NCBI RefSeq assembly: GCF_000524195.1
Contig: NW_020170384.1
Location: forward strand, 768,371 to 832,370
DNA: 64,000 bases
Direction: 5' to 3'
From: Echinococcus granulosus
Taxonomy: Eukaryota > Platyhelminthes > Cestoda > Cyclophyllidea > Taeniidae
The position numbers and the translations under genes were made by a program. Of this stretch, positions 40,056 through 54,113 are shown one piece after another. Below the pieces are notes generated by a model. That model saw only the letters and a program-made list of their open reading frames with translations, was not told where the DNA came from and ran no database searches. Position 1 is the stretch's first letter, and the number at the start of each line of letters is the position of its first letter.

Positions 40056-40615
40056 TGATGTAACTATCTTCTCTGGCTAAGTGTTTCCGTTTGCCGACAA
40101 TTCGGTCAGTCTGACTCCGCTAATCCTGTGTCATAAAATAAGTCGCCGCGTGGCACTCGTCTTTTCTCCTGAAGTCAAATTTTTACACTAAATGAAATGT
40201 TCAGTGCTTTTTTTAGTGGCAGAGAAGGTCGTTAATGAAATTAAATGCTAGTGGAAGGAACGGAAATGCGTCTGTGAGTGAACCAACTTCTTTTAAGTGT
40301 ATCGGACAAAACCGTCATTGACCTTAACACTGGGAAGTGGTTTTATGCATTAAGTGTTTCATTCATTCTTAACAACTTTTTTTTCAAGTTGGTGATGTTT
40401 CACAGTCGTTATACAACTGTGCTTACTGTGATGCAACGAATTAGACTGTATAATTTATAAGCATTTTTCCGTTGGCGCTTGACATGCTAAGCTAAATAGT
40501 GGATAGCCTTCTGCATTCTTACTTTTTGAACGACACTTTCAAATCAGCAGTTCTGTTTCACAGCTGCTAAAAGCGAATTGCTACAAGAGCCACCCAAATG
40601 CATGCAATTGTACCA

Positions 40616-41132
40616 TCAGATGGGAATTGAAGTAAAATTTTCACTTTCAATATGAAGATCTAATTCAGGACCGCCATATCTTCCTAAGGCCATTTCTTCA
40701 ATGGCTTGTGTAATAACTAATAGTGCGCCCAACTCGCCATCGCATGGCTGGCAATTGGAAAGTGTGTTTTGAAGTAATTTATGAAATATGTGAACCATTC
40801 GACCCATTTTTTGGAACAGGACAGAAAACACTGAAAGAAAATTTCCACTACAGTTTTTGCGTTGGTAAGGCAAACGGCAAGAATCAGGCCATAGGGCTCA
40901 AAGACCAAGTGGAAACCACGGCAGCAGAAGCAGATTACATGTGTCAATCACCGATCATATAGAGAAAAACGCAGTTACCTCTAGGAAGAAAATGCATAAT
41001 TGACGTAAAGAGCGCTGAAAGTGTTGCCTGAGAAAGGGGCAAAAATGCGCAAAAAGTCCCTAACTTTGTTAATTCATCAAACAGTTTGCCTAATCTGACC
41101 TTTTCGCTGATGCTATCATTTGACGATGCCAT
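40616..41132 (-). CDS. unidentified protein, two predicted exons
   Basis: Two minus-strand exons join in phase: 41132-40979 (ATG in good context, ending at AGAG/GTAACT) and 40896-40616 (after a pyrimidine-rich tract ending CTTTGAG, to TGA). They give 144 residues over an 82-base intron. The first exon has MASSNDSISEKVRLGKLF and a hydrophobic stretch around LGTFCAFLPLSQ. The second has GRMVHIFHKLLQNTLSNC and GELGALLVITQAIEEMALGR, compatible with an alpha-helical protein. The frame stays open upstream of the Met to an acceptor near 41180 (TTTTTCCAG), so this could be the 3' part of a longer gene. I recognise no family. It is divergent from the plus-strand candidate at 41.3-41.9 kb. Chance cannot be excluded. 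Confidence 0.35.
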
Positions 41133-41542
41133 AGTGCTTAGCTGACGAATACAAAAATTCACATCTGCATAAAATTCCTGGAAAAATCAGTTAAATACAT
41201 CTTGACATTGTAATGTAGAAAAATGCGAACTCCCATCTCGATTGCAAATTCATTTTATGCAGTATGCATGTTAGTTAGTTAACCTCGACTACATTACAAC
41301 TTATTTTCTTCAGAACGAAAGGTACACAGAAGTACTAATCCTAACGTTTTGTTTGTGCCATCCTTTAAAAAGCTCAGTAACTATGATGAAAAGAAAATCG
41401 TTTACCGTTGGTGGGATAGCGTTAAGAGGGACATTTCTCGTATTACTGAACTGATTAGTTTCTTTGCCTAACGTTGAATACCAAATCCCTTGACTAAATT
41501 AAAAATGTCGTTACTTACGCAACTGCGCTGTGCACTCTTTAG

Positions 41543-41856
41543 GTTGCAGTGGATTCAGCAAAAGGGGATTCATCGGTTGGACATTTGGAGTCTTCAAACC
41601 TCACTCTACTTCATAGGCCATCTGATTCCAGTCAACAACCTTCCACAGCGCGGGTCAGTGCGAATATGGACAAGGTAAATAAGCTTTTAAAGTTAACAGT
41701 ATATCTCTTTAAAATGGGTATTTGCCAAAATTTTGACATTAAACGTCAGCTCCGATAAACATAAGTACATTTAATGTGTTGGTATATTTTTCTCAGTTGC
41801 AGATAGTGCCAATCTTTTTTGATATTGTGGTAAGTGTCACGGTAACTAAATTTTAA
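41543..41856 (+). CDS. unidentified plus-strand gene, 3' exons
   Basis: Two exons with good splice signals join in frame: 41543-41674 (CACTCTTTAG acceptor, GACAAG/GTAAAT donor) and 41797-41856 (TTTTTCTCAG acceptor, ending in TAA). The first is Ser-rich (HRPSDSSQQPSTARVSA) and looks disordered; the second is short and hydrophobic (LQIVPIFFDIV). Three overlapping or adjacent AATAAA motifs at 41909-41928 fit a transcript end here. A further upstream exon probably begins at 41314 after TTTTCTTCAG and has an open frame (FKKLSNYDEKKIVYRWWDSV), but its donor and phase are unresolved. No family is recognised and the start is missing. Confidence 0.35.
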
Positions 41857-41908
41857 ATAGTCATGTGAGGTCTCAACCCTCGTTTGCTTGCTTATTCCCC
41901 AATCGAAG

Positions 41909-41928
41909 AATAAAATAAAGACAATAAA
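41909..41928 (+). promoter_or_regulatory. cluster of AATAAA polyadenylation signals
   Basis: Three AATAAA hexamers begin at 41909, 41914 and 41923. They lie about 50 bases after the stop of the unidentified plus-strand exon pair and some 260 bases before the COLGALT start, so they most likely end the former transcript. Confidence 0.5.
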
Positions 41929-41949
41929 GTGATGGGCATTACATACGAG

Positions 41950-42185
41950 CCTTTTGATTGGTCACCCAGACCAGCACGCTGACTACCTCGCCGTGCCGTT
42001 TGGTGAAAGTAATTGGTGGAACTGGACCAATCAAGGCACTCTGGGCGCCACGTCATGTGGCCAAGGCGGAAACAGGCGTGCACGATGGAGGGTCACGTCT
42101 TTTAGGGACGTGGCCTAGGTTCTAGCGAGTTCACATTCCCCTTTGTGCATCAACAGACATAGGAATAGCGCATTTTCCGTAGGCT
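41950..42185 (+). promoter_or_regulatory. probable COLGALT promoter with CCAAT boxes
   Basis: A GC-richer block lies just upstream of the COLGALT start codon. It carries three CCAAT boxes (reverse at 41957-41961 and 42012-42016, forward at 42027-42031) and a CACGTCATGTG element near 42049. No TATA box stands out. Position and box clustering suggest a TATA-less promoter; the transcription start is not visible from sequence alone. Confidence 0.45.
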
Positions 42186-45100
42186 ATGAGCCGACTACTC
42201 TCATACTCGTTTTTCTTCATCCTCATCCCCAAATGGGTGCTTTCAGTGGCTAAAAGTTGTCCCCATTCTTCCTCCAACTTTCCAGAAATTGAGCCCTCTG
42301 TGAGCATTGGAGTTTTGGTGAGAAACAAGGCTCACAGTCTTCCTTACTTCCTACATCATCTTGAACAACTGGATTACCCTAAAAAAAGAATTCACCTAAA
42401 TTTTCGACTGGATAATACAATCGATATAAGCGCCCGAATTCTGGAAAGGTGGGTCGAGAGCGTCCAAGATTTGTACCATGGCATCGATTTGGACATGGAT
42501 GAGATGAATTTACAGCCAGTTAGCCCTAGCTGGACAAAAGATCATCACCAACATCTGGTAAATCTACGCCAAGCTTCTATTGAACGCGCCTATGAACTCA
42601 ATGCTGACTTCTTCTTTAACTTGGATGCAGACGCCATTCTGTTGAACAATGCGACCCTAAAACGACTTGTAGAAGCCAGTTCCATCCCCTCGAAGGAGTA
42701 CCCTGCTCCAATCACTGTGATTGCTCCTATGCTCAATTGTACAACCTCTGATGTCTTTTCCAACTTTTGGGGTGACATTACTAAGGAAGGTTATTACAAG
42801 CGCTCACAGGACTACTTCGCTCTTCAACGCAGACACAAGGAAGGCATATTTTCCGTGGCAATGATTCACACAGCAGTTCTGGTTAACCTCCGCCACACCA
42901 GGAAGAAACGTCTAGCCTTCAAGCCCTTAAACTCGGGCTACACTGGACCGATTGACGACATTATCATCTTTGCGCGAAATGCGCAGTTACAGGGTATTGA
43001 CTTTTACCTCGACAATCGAGTATTTTATGGCTACTTTCCCCTGCCCGTGGACGAGGCTGAAATTCCATTAGCCTATCGTGACTCAGCCAAATACCTTCTG
43101 GAGAGGGAGGCTGAAATTTTTTTGCATCTTCGTTTGAATGCCGCCTTTGACGATGCGCTGCTGAAGAGTTTTGCTTTAAAATTCTCACCGAAGTTGGAGC
43201 AGTTTGTTGAAGTACCGGAGCCCTCTCTTCTTGGATTCGATCAGATCTACCTTATCAACTTGAAGCGGCGGCCGGATAGGTTGGAGAAAATGAACTATGC
43301 GTTGCGTGAGCAGGGCGTGAAGGCGAAGCTGGTTCGCGCGACAGACGGGAGGGAGTTGAACCCGGAGATCATTAAGCAGTGGAATATCACCCAGCTCTCT
43401 GGGTATGCCGATCCCTATCACAAGAGAGCACTCAAGTACGGCGAGATTGGATGCTTTTTGAGTCATTATCGGATATGGCAGGTAGCATATACTGTCCCGT
43501 CAACCATTTATGCATTTCGATGGTTATTTGTCAATTTATTTGCGAACCAAATTTAATGGTTATAGTTTTAAATGTTTCAGCGACGTTCATCACTCCCTGC
43601 CAAAACATTTGCATTAGTTGCTTAGTTTGCGATTCCAGGAGTTTCTTCCGTTTGTTACCTTCTCCAACTTTAAACAAAGACAGATGAAGGTTCAAAGGCC
43701 TTAATAATGATTTCTAAGGGAAGAAATATGACTTAAAACTAAGGCTTAAGTGCTTACAAGTTAAACAGTAGTGTAATATGTGGCAAAAATGGATGTTTCA
43801 TAATATTTCGATTATGGTGTTATATGCTTCGTTAGATGGCAGAAATCGTTCCAAGCAGAAGTAAAAGCCTCATTCATGAGTAGAATTTAACCCACAAAAT
43901 GTGGGTAGTTGATGATATTGCTTACAAGCACGGGAGTCTGAAAAAGAAAGTTTGTTTTGGATGAGATCCTATTTTGCTATGTTTAATGTTTTGAATGGAC
44001 GTTGGTGACCTGCGTTTCTCTGAAACGTATAAAATTGAAGACAAACTTTGACAGATTCGAAGTCATGTACAAGTTCGAATTGATGATCAGTAGCAAACAT
44101 GAAAACCACCATTTCTAAATGTCAAATGGTATCCAACGCCTTGCAATCGTTGTCGATTGTGGCAATGTTTGATTTCCAGGGCAAAAGGCTCTGTATTATG
44201 TAAGCTTATACTAAGTGCCGACCATCTCCTTTCTCTCAAATTTCAGACTATTTTGCCCTAGAACTGAGAAATCTGACAATTGAAATTATTTCTAACCCCA
44301 ATACTTTTGCATACATCTGTAGGGAATTGCCGATTTGAATTATTTCCAACGTTTCTACAATGTGTTTTATTTGACTACCGACCTGAGTCTTAAAAACGCA
44401 TTTACAAGTCCATCCAAATCAACAATTTTTTAAGAGAATCAAAGTGATTTTCTCCTTTGTTACAGTAAATAGAATTGGTCACTGAAATTGTTCGGAGGGA
44501 GATGGCGATGCACTAAACTATTTCTGACCATTCCCGACGTGGTCCAATAAAGACATAATGGGTTACTTTCTTTGCGCTGCATTTGCCCTTACGATTTGTG
44601 GCACTTTGTTCCTCAGAACTACATTTCCATGTATGATAATCTTTAAAATGGCCCACAAACGCAAGCATTTTTTACTTTAAATACTGCGAGACGTCACAGA
44701 AATGTGAAATTCCCTCATAAGAGTATGCACATTCTTTAAAATGACTTCTTAAATTCGCTTAAACAAATGCCAAAATGCAAATACTGCAGTGATTGGATAG
44801 ACAACAAGGCTTACATGTAGCCATTAAAAATTTTTCTCGTTTTTGGCCTTTCGAATCCTTGCAGTTCTTATTCGTAAGGCGTCTGTGGAACTGTCAATTA
44901 ACTTTAAGCCATTATTGTGGTTAAGGCTTTCTGACACCATTTGTTGGAAGTTCAGGTTTACAAAGGGATCCCAACATACTCTGCTCCCGCACGACATCAT
45001 AACAAATAGCAAAAATTGCTGCTGTTACAATATTTATTTCCTTAGATGTTGATGAAAGCCATACGAGATGAGTTTAAATCACACCACCTTCCACGGCCGA

Positions 45101-45837
45101 AACTGGAACGGATCATTTTTGAAGCATGCTTGTGTCTATTGATGTTTAAGTCAAGATAAATTTAACATTAAATTTGTGAATTAAGTTTGGGTAAAAATCT
45201 CCGCTACTGAGTACTTTGTGCAGAAAGTAACAGTCTCATAGCTAGAAATGCACATATTTCTCCTCAACAAGAGTCGAATTTCCCCCATCATTTACTTTCT
45301 ATGAAATTAAAGAACATGCTAGTCAACGACTACGAACGCATCCTGATTCTGGAGGATGACCTGCGCTTTGTGCCAGGCTTCGTCCGACGCCTGCAGGCGA
45401 CCGTGAAAGAGGCTGACGTGACGCTACCCGATTGGGAGTTGCTTTACGTGGGCCGCAAACGCATGTCCAGCAACGAGGTGATGGTGAGAGGCGCGCGGTA
45501 CCTTGCGTACCCTAGCTACACTTACTGGACTCTTGCCTACGTGCTTCGACGTTCGGGGGCGCAGAAACTGATGGTGCAGCGCCCCCTAGAGAAGATGGTA
45601 GCAGTGGACGAGTTCCTCCCAATCATGTTCGACCGCCATCCGAACGAGCGTTGGCTAGCCCACTTTGAGCCCCGCAACCTGTTGGCTATCTCAGCGGAAC
45701 CGTTGTTAGTGGAGCCACTGCGTTATACTGGGGAGCCCTTCTATGTCTCCGACACTGAGGACTCGGAAATCATCCCGGAGTTTCTGTACACGGAGAGAGA
45801 GGAGGATATAGGTGCGAGCGAGGGGGACGAGTCATAA
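42186..45837 (+). CDS. COLGALT1: procollagen galactosyltransferase (GLT25D/COLGALT family)
   Basis: Two exons, 42186-43481 and 45313-45837, join in phase 0 (TGGCAG/GTAGCA ... ATTAAAG/AAC) to encode 606 residues, close to the roughly 620 of animal COLGALT proteins. In that family the enzyme adds galactose from UDP-galactose to hydroxylysine of collagen in the ER. A signal peptide is evident (hydrophobic residues 5-21). The N-terminal glycosyltransferase region starts at PSVSIGVLVRNKAHSLPYFL and contains a DAD motif (147-149). The second, GT25-type region starts near residue 350 (GFDQIYLINLKRRPDRLEKM) and has GCFLSHYRIWQ, the LEDD acidic motif (446-448), SYTYWTLAYVLRRSGAQKL and DEFLPIMFDRHPNERW. 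The protein ends EGDES, with no KDEL-like retrieval signal, unlike the RDEL ending of human COLGALT1. CERCAM is the other relative. The intron is about 1.8 kb. Confidence 0.93.
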
Positions 45838-45871
45838 GCAAAAGGAGTCACTCGATGGTACTTTACTCTAA

Positions 45872-45877
45872 AATAAA
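45872..45877 (+). promoter_or_regulatory. polyadenylation signal of the COLGALT gene
   Basis: An AATAAA hexamer 35 bases after the COLGALT stop codon, implying a very short 3' untranslated region. Confidence 0.65.
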
Positions 45878-46748
45878 ATACTGTGTGCTCATTGACAGTT
45901 TTCTAGATATCGGATTTGCATTGGGGCAAATGAGTTAGCAGGCTTTTGCTGGTTTGTTATTATTAGGGAGAGAAGTAAGAAATATGTGGGAATGCGGTAG
46001 TCTACTTTCATTTCATTTCATTATCCTTAAATTTCCAACAGAGAATTCAAAGGTTGCTGGAAGGGCATTAAAAGCCGGCAGAAAATTGGGAATGCGTTTT
46101 CACTGCTCTAATACCGCCTGCAGGAAAAAGGAAGAAGTGGCCTAGAGACCCAATGCTACGTATATTTTGTTTCTAACAATAGCGAAATCGTACAGTCTTC
46201 TGATTGATGGCTTGACCTTTCCTTCCAAAGCCAGCATTCAGCGCTGGTGTTGGAACAACGACGAAGCAACCAGGTGGACCACATTCGGGCATTAATGGAT
46301 GTACGTGAAGCAGTCAAAACAGCAGCATGCGTCCCGATTCCTTGCTATATTCCCTCCTATGGAGCGCATGCGCACAAATACACATACGTGCAGCACAAAT
46401 AAATATTCCAGAAGAACAATTTGGAATCTTCTAAAACAAATGGCGTAAGAGGTCAGCTATTAAGGCAGCGCTGAATGCATGTATAGCGACAAACTAATGG
46501 GACAGTAAGAGCTCTACATTTCTCTTTTATGCGTGCCCTACACACACGGAGACAAAATGTTGCTCTGGAGTGTACAGAAATATTCGCTTGCCCAAAAGCA
46601 AAGCAATATATAACTGCGGATTATGAAAATTTAAAAAATGCATTCATATTTTCGTTCTATTTAAAGCGGTGCACTGCATAAATAAAAAGGCCTAAAACAA
46701 TTCCGTTATTTACTAAAAAGAAATTGACAAGAATACTGGATCGCAGGT

Positions 46749-46754
46749 TTTATT
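46749..46754 (-). promoter_or_regulatory. polyadenylation signal of the tubulin gene
   Basis: AATAAA on the minus strand, about 90 bases beyond the tubulin stop codon. Confidence 0.6.
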
Positions 46755-46844
46755 TGGTTACAAGAATTATAACACCTGCAGCACAGGCATTTTCCTGTAC
46801 AGTTATAAACATAAATGTGCAATATGCCGGAGTACCCCTCTCCC

Positions 46845-49800
46845 TTACTCTTCGACCATCTCCGCATTCTTGTATTGCTCGATGACTTTACGAACAGCGC
46901 CCGAGGCCTCTGTAAATTCACCCTCCTCCATGCCCTCGCCTACGAACCAGTGCACGAAGCAACGTCGTTCGTATAGTCTGTTAAACTGTGCGTTAATTGT
47001 CTGTAACGCGCGCTGAGTGGTCACCGTCCCATTGATGATCATGGTCAGGTTGGTCGGACTCTCAGTTATGCAGGACTCGGGCACGGGTTTTAGGGGAGGC
47101 ACAGCATGCACGGCAACTTTTACACCAGTGGGACACCAATCTACGATGTTCATTGATTGGTTCATCTTTGACTGCAGGATGGTGGAAGCCAGAGTACGTT
47201 GCCATCCGGCAGCTACACCGCGGAAAGAGAGAACCGTAGTGATTATTTTGCTTCGTGTGTACTTGTCTGCGGATAATGTGTTGAACTGAGGCTTGAGGGC
47301 AGCTTTTACGATGTCTTCAGGAGGGTTATTGTGGGTTTGGTAATCATGACGACGTGCAGCCACAATCGGAGCATGGCGGACGTAGACGTAGTGGAGCTCA
47401 GGGAAGGGAATTAGGTTGGTGATCACCTCCTCCATTGTGCTACAGATCGGGTCGCCATTGTAGTGAAAGCCACAAAAGAAGTTGCTCTGGATTTGAGCAA
47501 TAAGACGATTTAGGAAGACGACCGTAGGTTTCTCGATTTGAAGGTGACGGGAGAGAAGGCCCATTATCGCTGAGTTATCCATCATAACCGTCATATTGCT
47601 GTTGGGGACATTGAAACCGCAATGCAGGACGGCATTGTAAGGGTCGACCACTGTGGTCGATAGGTATTCTGACGGAAATATTGGGAACTACAATAAATAT
47701 CAGTGCACTCCATAAATGCTTAATTTTGTCAATTTTTCTTTACTGGCTGACCAATTTGCTCTGTAAAGGTTTGTGAACTATGAAAATAGCAGCAAAGTGG
47801 GGGTGAAGTTGCTACCATCGTGCCAGTAATCAAATATGCTAAGCATAGCGATGTTTTCATTGTACTCCACATAAGAGATTGTAAATATTCGTTCAATATT
47901 AGCGAAGACCTGTCCCCATAAGTACGATGTTTCCTGTGTTAGAGGATTTAAGCTAAGAATTAACAATTATCCAAAAATAAAGGGCACCCAGTCCCCTTAC
48001 GTAACACAGATGTTTACTGCCCAATACAGTAAGTAGATTGGCGTAAGATTTAGAGGTTTTTACTTTTTTTTTGGTTGAATTTCTATGTTGTGCCGTAATA
48101 ATGGATTTTTACCTGATTTCGCTTAGTCAAAGGTGATAACTTTATCGTTATAGTATTACAACAGGGTTTTACAAACAATTAGTTTGTACTTTCATTCACA
48201 TTGATTTTGTGGATATAGAACCCAGTGAAAAATTTCTGAACGACTTTAAAAGTAGTGTTTTATGCCCAAAAAGTATTTAGAAAGAAGAAAGCAAAGAGGA
48301 TCGTCACGCTCAAGTGTTCAGCAGAGTAACCTCGCCGTTGTCACCAAAACCACAGAAGGGGAACGCTTTAAGCGTATTATAGGCTTAGTTAAAGAAAAGG
48401 ACAATAAAATGTACATCCACAATTGATGATAGTGAATAGCAAAAGTAGCTTTAAAAAATTAAAGTTTATGAGCTTAGTCTACTGGCTGCTACTAAAATAG
48501 ATATGAGTAGAATATAACCTGAATACTAATAGCTTTGCAGTATTCGTTAGTGAGGTGTTCCATGATGCGGACTGTGAGACCAGACCCAGTGCCACCACCG
48601 ATACTATGGTTAACAATGAAGCCCTGACAGTTATCAGTGGCCTCAACCTCCTGTCGAATGCGGTCAATGATAGGCTCAATTAGATCAGCGCCAAGAATGA
48701 AACGTCCTCGAGCGAAGTTGCTGGCCGCTTCCTCCTTTCCGTTGAAAAAGCAACGCGGGTTGAAGAGACTTCTAAGTAAGGCATATTTTGCTTCCTCTGC
48801 ATATGCAAAAATAGAGCACACGATAAAAGGTCTCAAAATAAAATTGTGGAGTTTTCATAAGTGCTGAAGCTACATAAAATCACATTCAAATTTTACGCGT
48901 GAAATTAAAGCAGCGGATCTTTAATAAGATAAGGTACAGCTAGGCATTATGCAACGTACTTGGAATATAACTAGTAAGTTATAAACTTAGGTGTGATTGC
49001 TTAGGATCATGTCTTACAATATCTGTGAAATTAATAGCATCAGAAATCCTTAAATGTTGTACTAAAACAGAATTTTTTTCCTTAAAACGCTTTAAGTAAA
49101 TAATAAGCAAAATTGCAGAAGTCCAGGCTAAGGAACAATGTATAAGCTTAAAGTAAACATATCCATATTTTAATGTTGTCAATAAAAACAAAGCGTCCTC
49201 AAAACTAATTGCGGTTTCTAAAAACACATCTCTTAGCTGCAGTACAGCTTTTAAATTCCAAAGCTGTTCCTATCATCAATGATTGCATTTTCTATACATA
49301 AGGTCCTTATTTATATATTCTCAACGATATCATTAAAACTAATAAAATATAGGAGTCTACAGTTAGTCTATTATTAGTATAAAGCCAAAGAACTGAAAGT
49401 TTTAAAGCTATTACTTGCGAATTTTAGTAGATTAATAATTAATGGTGAGGTGTAATGATACTTAATGTCTTAAAGGCATTGATTTCAAATTTTTAGCAAA
49501 TAAAGTGTTGTTCACTTAAAACCATCAAAAAAAGTTCGTCATCTTTGTGAACCACTAAAAGATCTCGAACCTACCAATGGTTGTTGGATCCGTATCGACA
49601 AAAATAGTTCGCGGCACATAGCGATCATCTCTCATCACATTAAAGAAGCCAAATGGCTCAAGCACCTCCTCAGAATTCATGTATTTTACTTGAGAATAAC
49701 CATCTGGGCCTATTTCATGTTCGTAGATGAGCTGCTCCCAAAAATGCAGTCCACTCTGCACACCGCACTGACCAATATGGAATGTTATAAGTTCCTTTTT

Positions 49801-49848
49801 CTATGGGATTCACGATGTTTAACTGACTACAATGTAAGACTTTACCAT
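46845..49848 (-). CDS. divergent alpha-tubulin-like protein
   Basis: Four phase-consistent exons: 49848-49846 (the ATG alone), 49800-49575, 48796-48519, 47687-46845. They give about 449 residues, the usual tubulin length. Tubulin landmarks are intact: HIGQCGVQ near the N-terminus, VPRTIFVDTDPTTI, the GTP-binding GGGTGSG (143-149), VVDPYNAVL, WCPTGVKVAV and FVHWFVGEGMEEGEF. WFVGEGMEEGEF and the Glu at about 256 (aligned with catalytic Glu254 of alpha-tubulin; beta has Lys) place it with alpha-tubulins. It is nevertheless highly divergent: the lumenal loop around Lys40 is replaced, much of the 275-360 region is unlike canonical alpha, and the acidic tail is cut short, ending AEMVEE without a terminal Tyr. 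It may serve a specialised axoneme, sperm or tegument role (inference). The second exon could instead begin at 49794, two codons shorter. The long third intron (48797-49574) shows nothing else. Confidence 0.88.
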
Positions 49849-51307
49849 GCTGTATATAGGTCTTTCTTTAAATAAAATAAATTATCATAATAAAGGCATG
49901 AATTGCGCGAAAACGCCAAACGACCAGTATTATTTGAATTAATTCGTAATAAATGACAGCATCAAATTAGTTAAACCAAAGTAAAAGCTCCTGTGAGAAG
50001 ATGCATCCTTTTCCGAAAAGCTGCTGGAAATTAGCATTCTCAATTTTTATGTTATAAACTCTTTGCGTATAAATTTGCGAACGTGGCACAAATTCACCAG
50101 AGTTGAATAATCACTGGTAGTCGTTTCTTGCTCAAATAACAACACCCGCTAAATAATAATATACATAGAATAAAATGGCTCACCGCAAATAACCCGAGGA
50201 CAACACAAAGACATTGCTAAAGAATTGCGATAAAATTTACCCAGCCCAAAGTGCTATCCTACATGCGCTACACATTACAAACACTGATCTCGATTTACTA
50301 AACCGCTTTAAGCATGCTTTAGTTGGCACTCTTCCAATACTTTTATCCACGTCATCTGACGTCCCAATACGTTCATCGCTCACTGGATTATTTACCCACG
50401 AGCTTTTAACATCAGCCTAAGTTTGCATCACCAGAAGTGAAGTATTTGACCACCCTGAGGATTTAATCCCTTTATTTGCACCGGGAGCACAAAATCCTTC
50501 GCAGCTTTAAGTTTGTACCCCGACGGACCTAAGGCCAGGACCTATTACATGACTGGAACGCAGTCTACCCGCGTCACCGTCTTACGAGACGAGATCCGGG
50601 GCTAGTTCCCCGCGCCTGAACAAGCCACGCCAGATCAGATCTCCCCCACGCGTAACCAATCCAAGCGTCTGACGACTGAGGGCCGTCATGCGATACCACA
50701 ATCCCGGCTACTCTAATGATGGTCGCCTATTGCTGATGTCCTAAATCGTTTGCGAACTAAACAATGCCAGAGCAAGCCGAAAAGAAAATCAGCTGCAGCA
50801 CGATACAAACCGCAGGAGACCCAACACCAAGATTGTAGTTATGTCAAACCCTCCACGGACAGCCGCGGATATCAAGAACTAGCAGAACAAGAGCACGTAA
50901 TAATTATGTGCACCAAGGCTCTGAGTCGCATGGAAGACACCTTCGATGATAGATTTTCAGAAGATAAAAATGTAAAAATACACCGACACGCCGTGGTATT
51001 AACCTTCACATGATCAAGTCTGTAGATTTTTGAACGAACCCATGGTGCACCAAGGCCAACAGCATCGATGCCGATAAAGGAAAAGAAAGGGGGAAGGGGG
51101 GAAATACATGCAGAGACGAGTATAAAATACGCATTTGGGTCATTGGGGATGCACTGCATTTCAATAGCCAAAGCCGTCAATGGACTTCATTCGCGACTGC
51201 TCCCGGCAAAGTTATCACCAACCGTCGAAATGCGGTAATCACCAGTCTGTGCGCGCTGTAGCATACTGTGTTAAATTGAGACAGGAAGCGAGAGAAAGGG
51301 ACGATTT
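49849..51307. other. intergenic region upstream of tubulin, with GC-rich block
   Basis: Between the tubulin start and the YY1 stop, both on the minus strand. The left part is AT-rich. A GC- and CpG-rich block at about 50515-50705 contains small inverted repeats (CGTCT...AGACG and CGGGG...CCCCG). A polypurine stretch with runs of G lies at about 51075-51106. The block may belong to the tubulin promoter or be a decayed element; I cannot identify an RNA gene in it. Confidence 0.45.

Positions 51308-54113
<2,806 letters not shown>

Larger units (their letters stand above)
35663..40615. other. repeat-bearing region with unassigned exon-like stretches
   Basis: No gene could be assembled with confidence. 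It contains three copies or partial copies of the dispersed repeat. Plus-strand stretches with splice-like edges and open frames occur at about 36945-37064 (TCTGCAG to CAGGTAAAT, with an internal stop), 37818-37909 (TATATAG to CAGGTGGGT) and about 38860-39130. A minus-strand frame spans 39431-39240. An unrecognised open frame lies at 36008-36325 on the plus strand. Some may be parts of the unidentified plus-strand gene that ends at 41856. Confidence 0.4.
45838..46844. other. convergent intergenic region
   Basis: About 1 kb between the stop codons of COLGALT (plus) and the tubulin gene (minus). Apart from one polyadenylation signal for each gene I see no coding sequence; the short plus-strand frame at 45954-46145 has no recognisable content. 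Confidence 0.7.
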
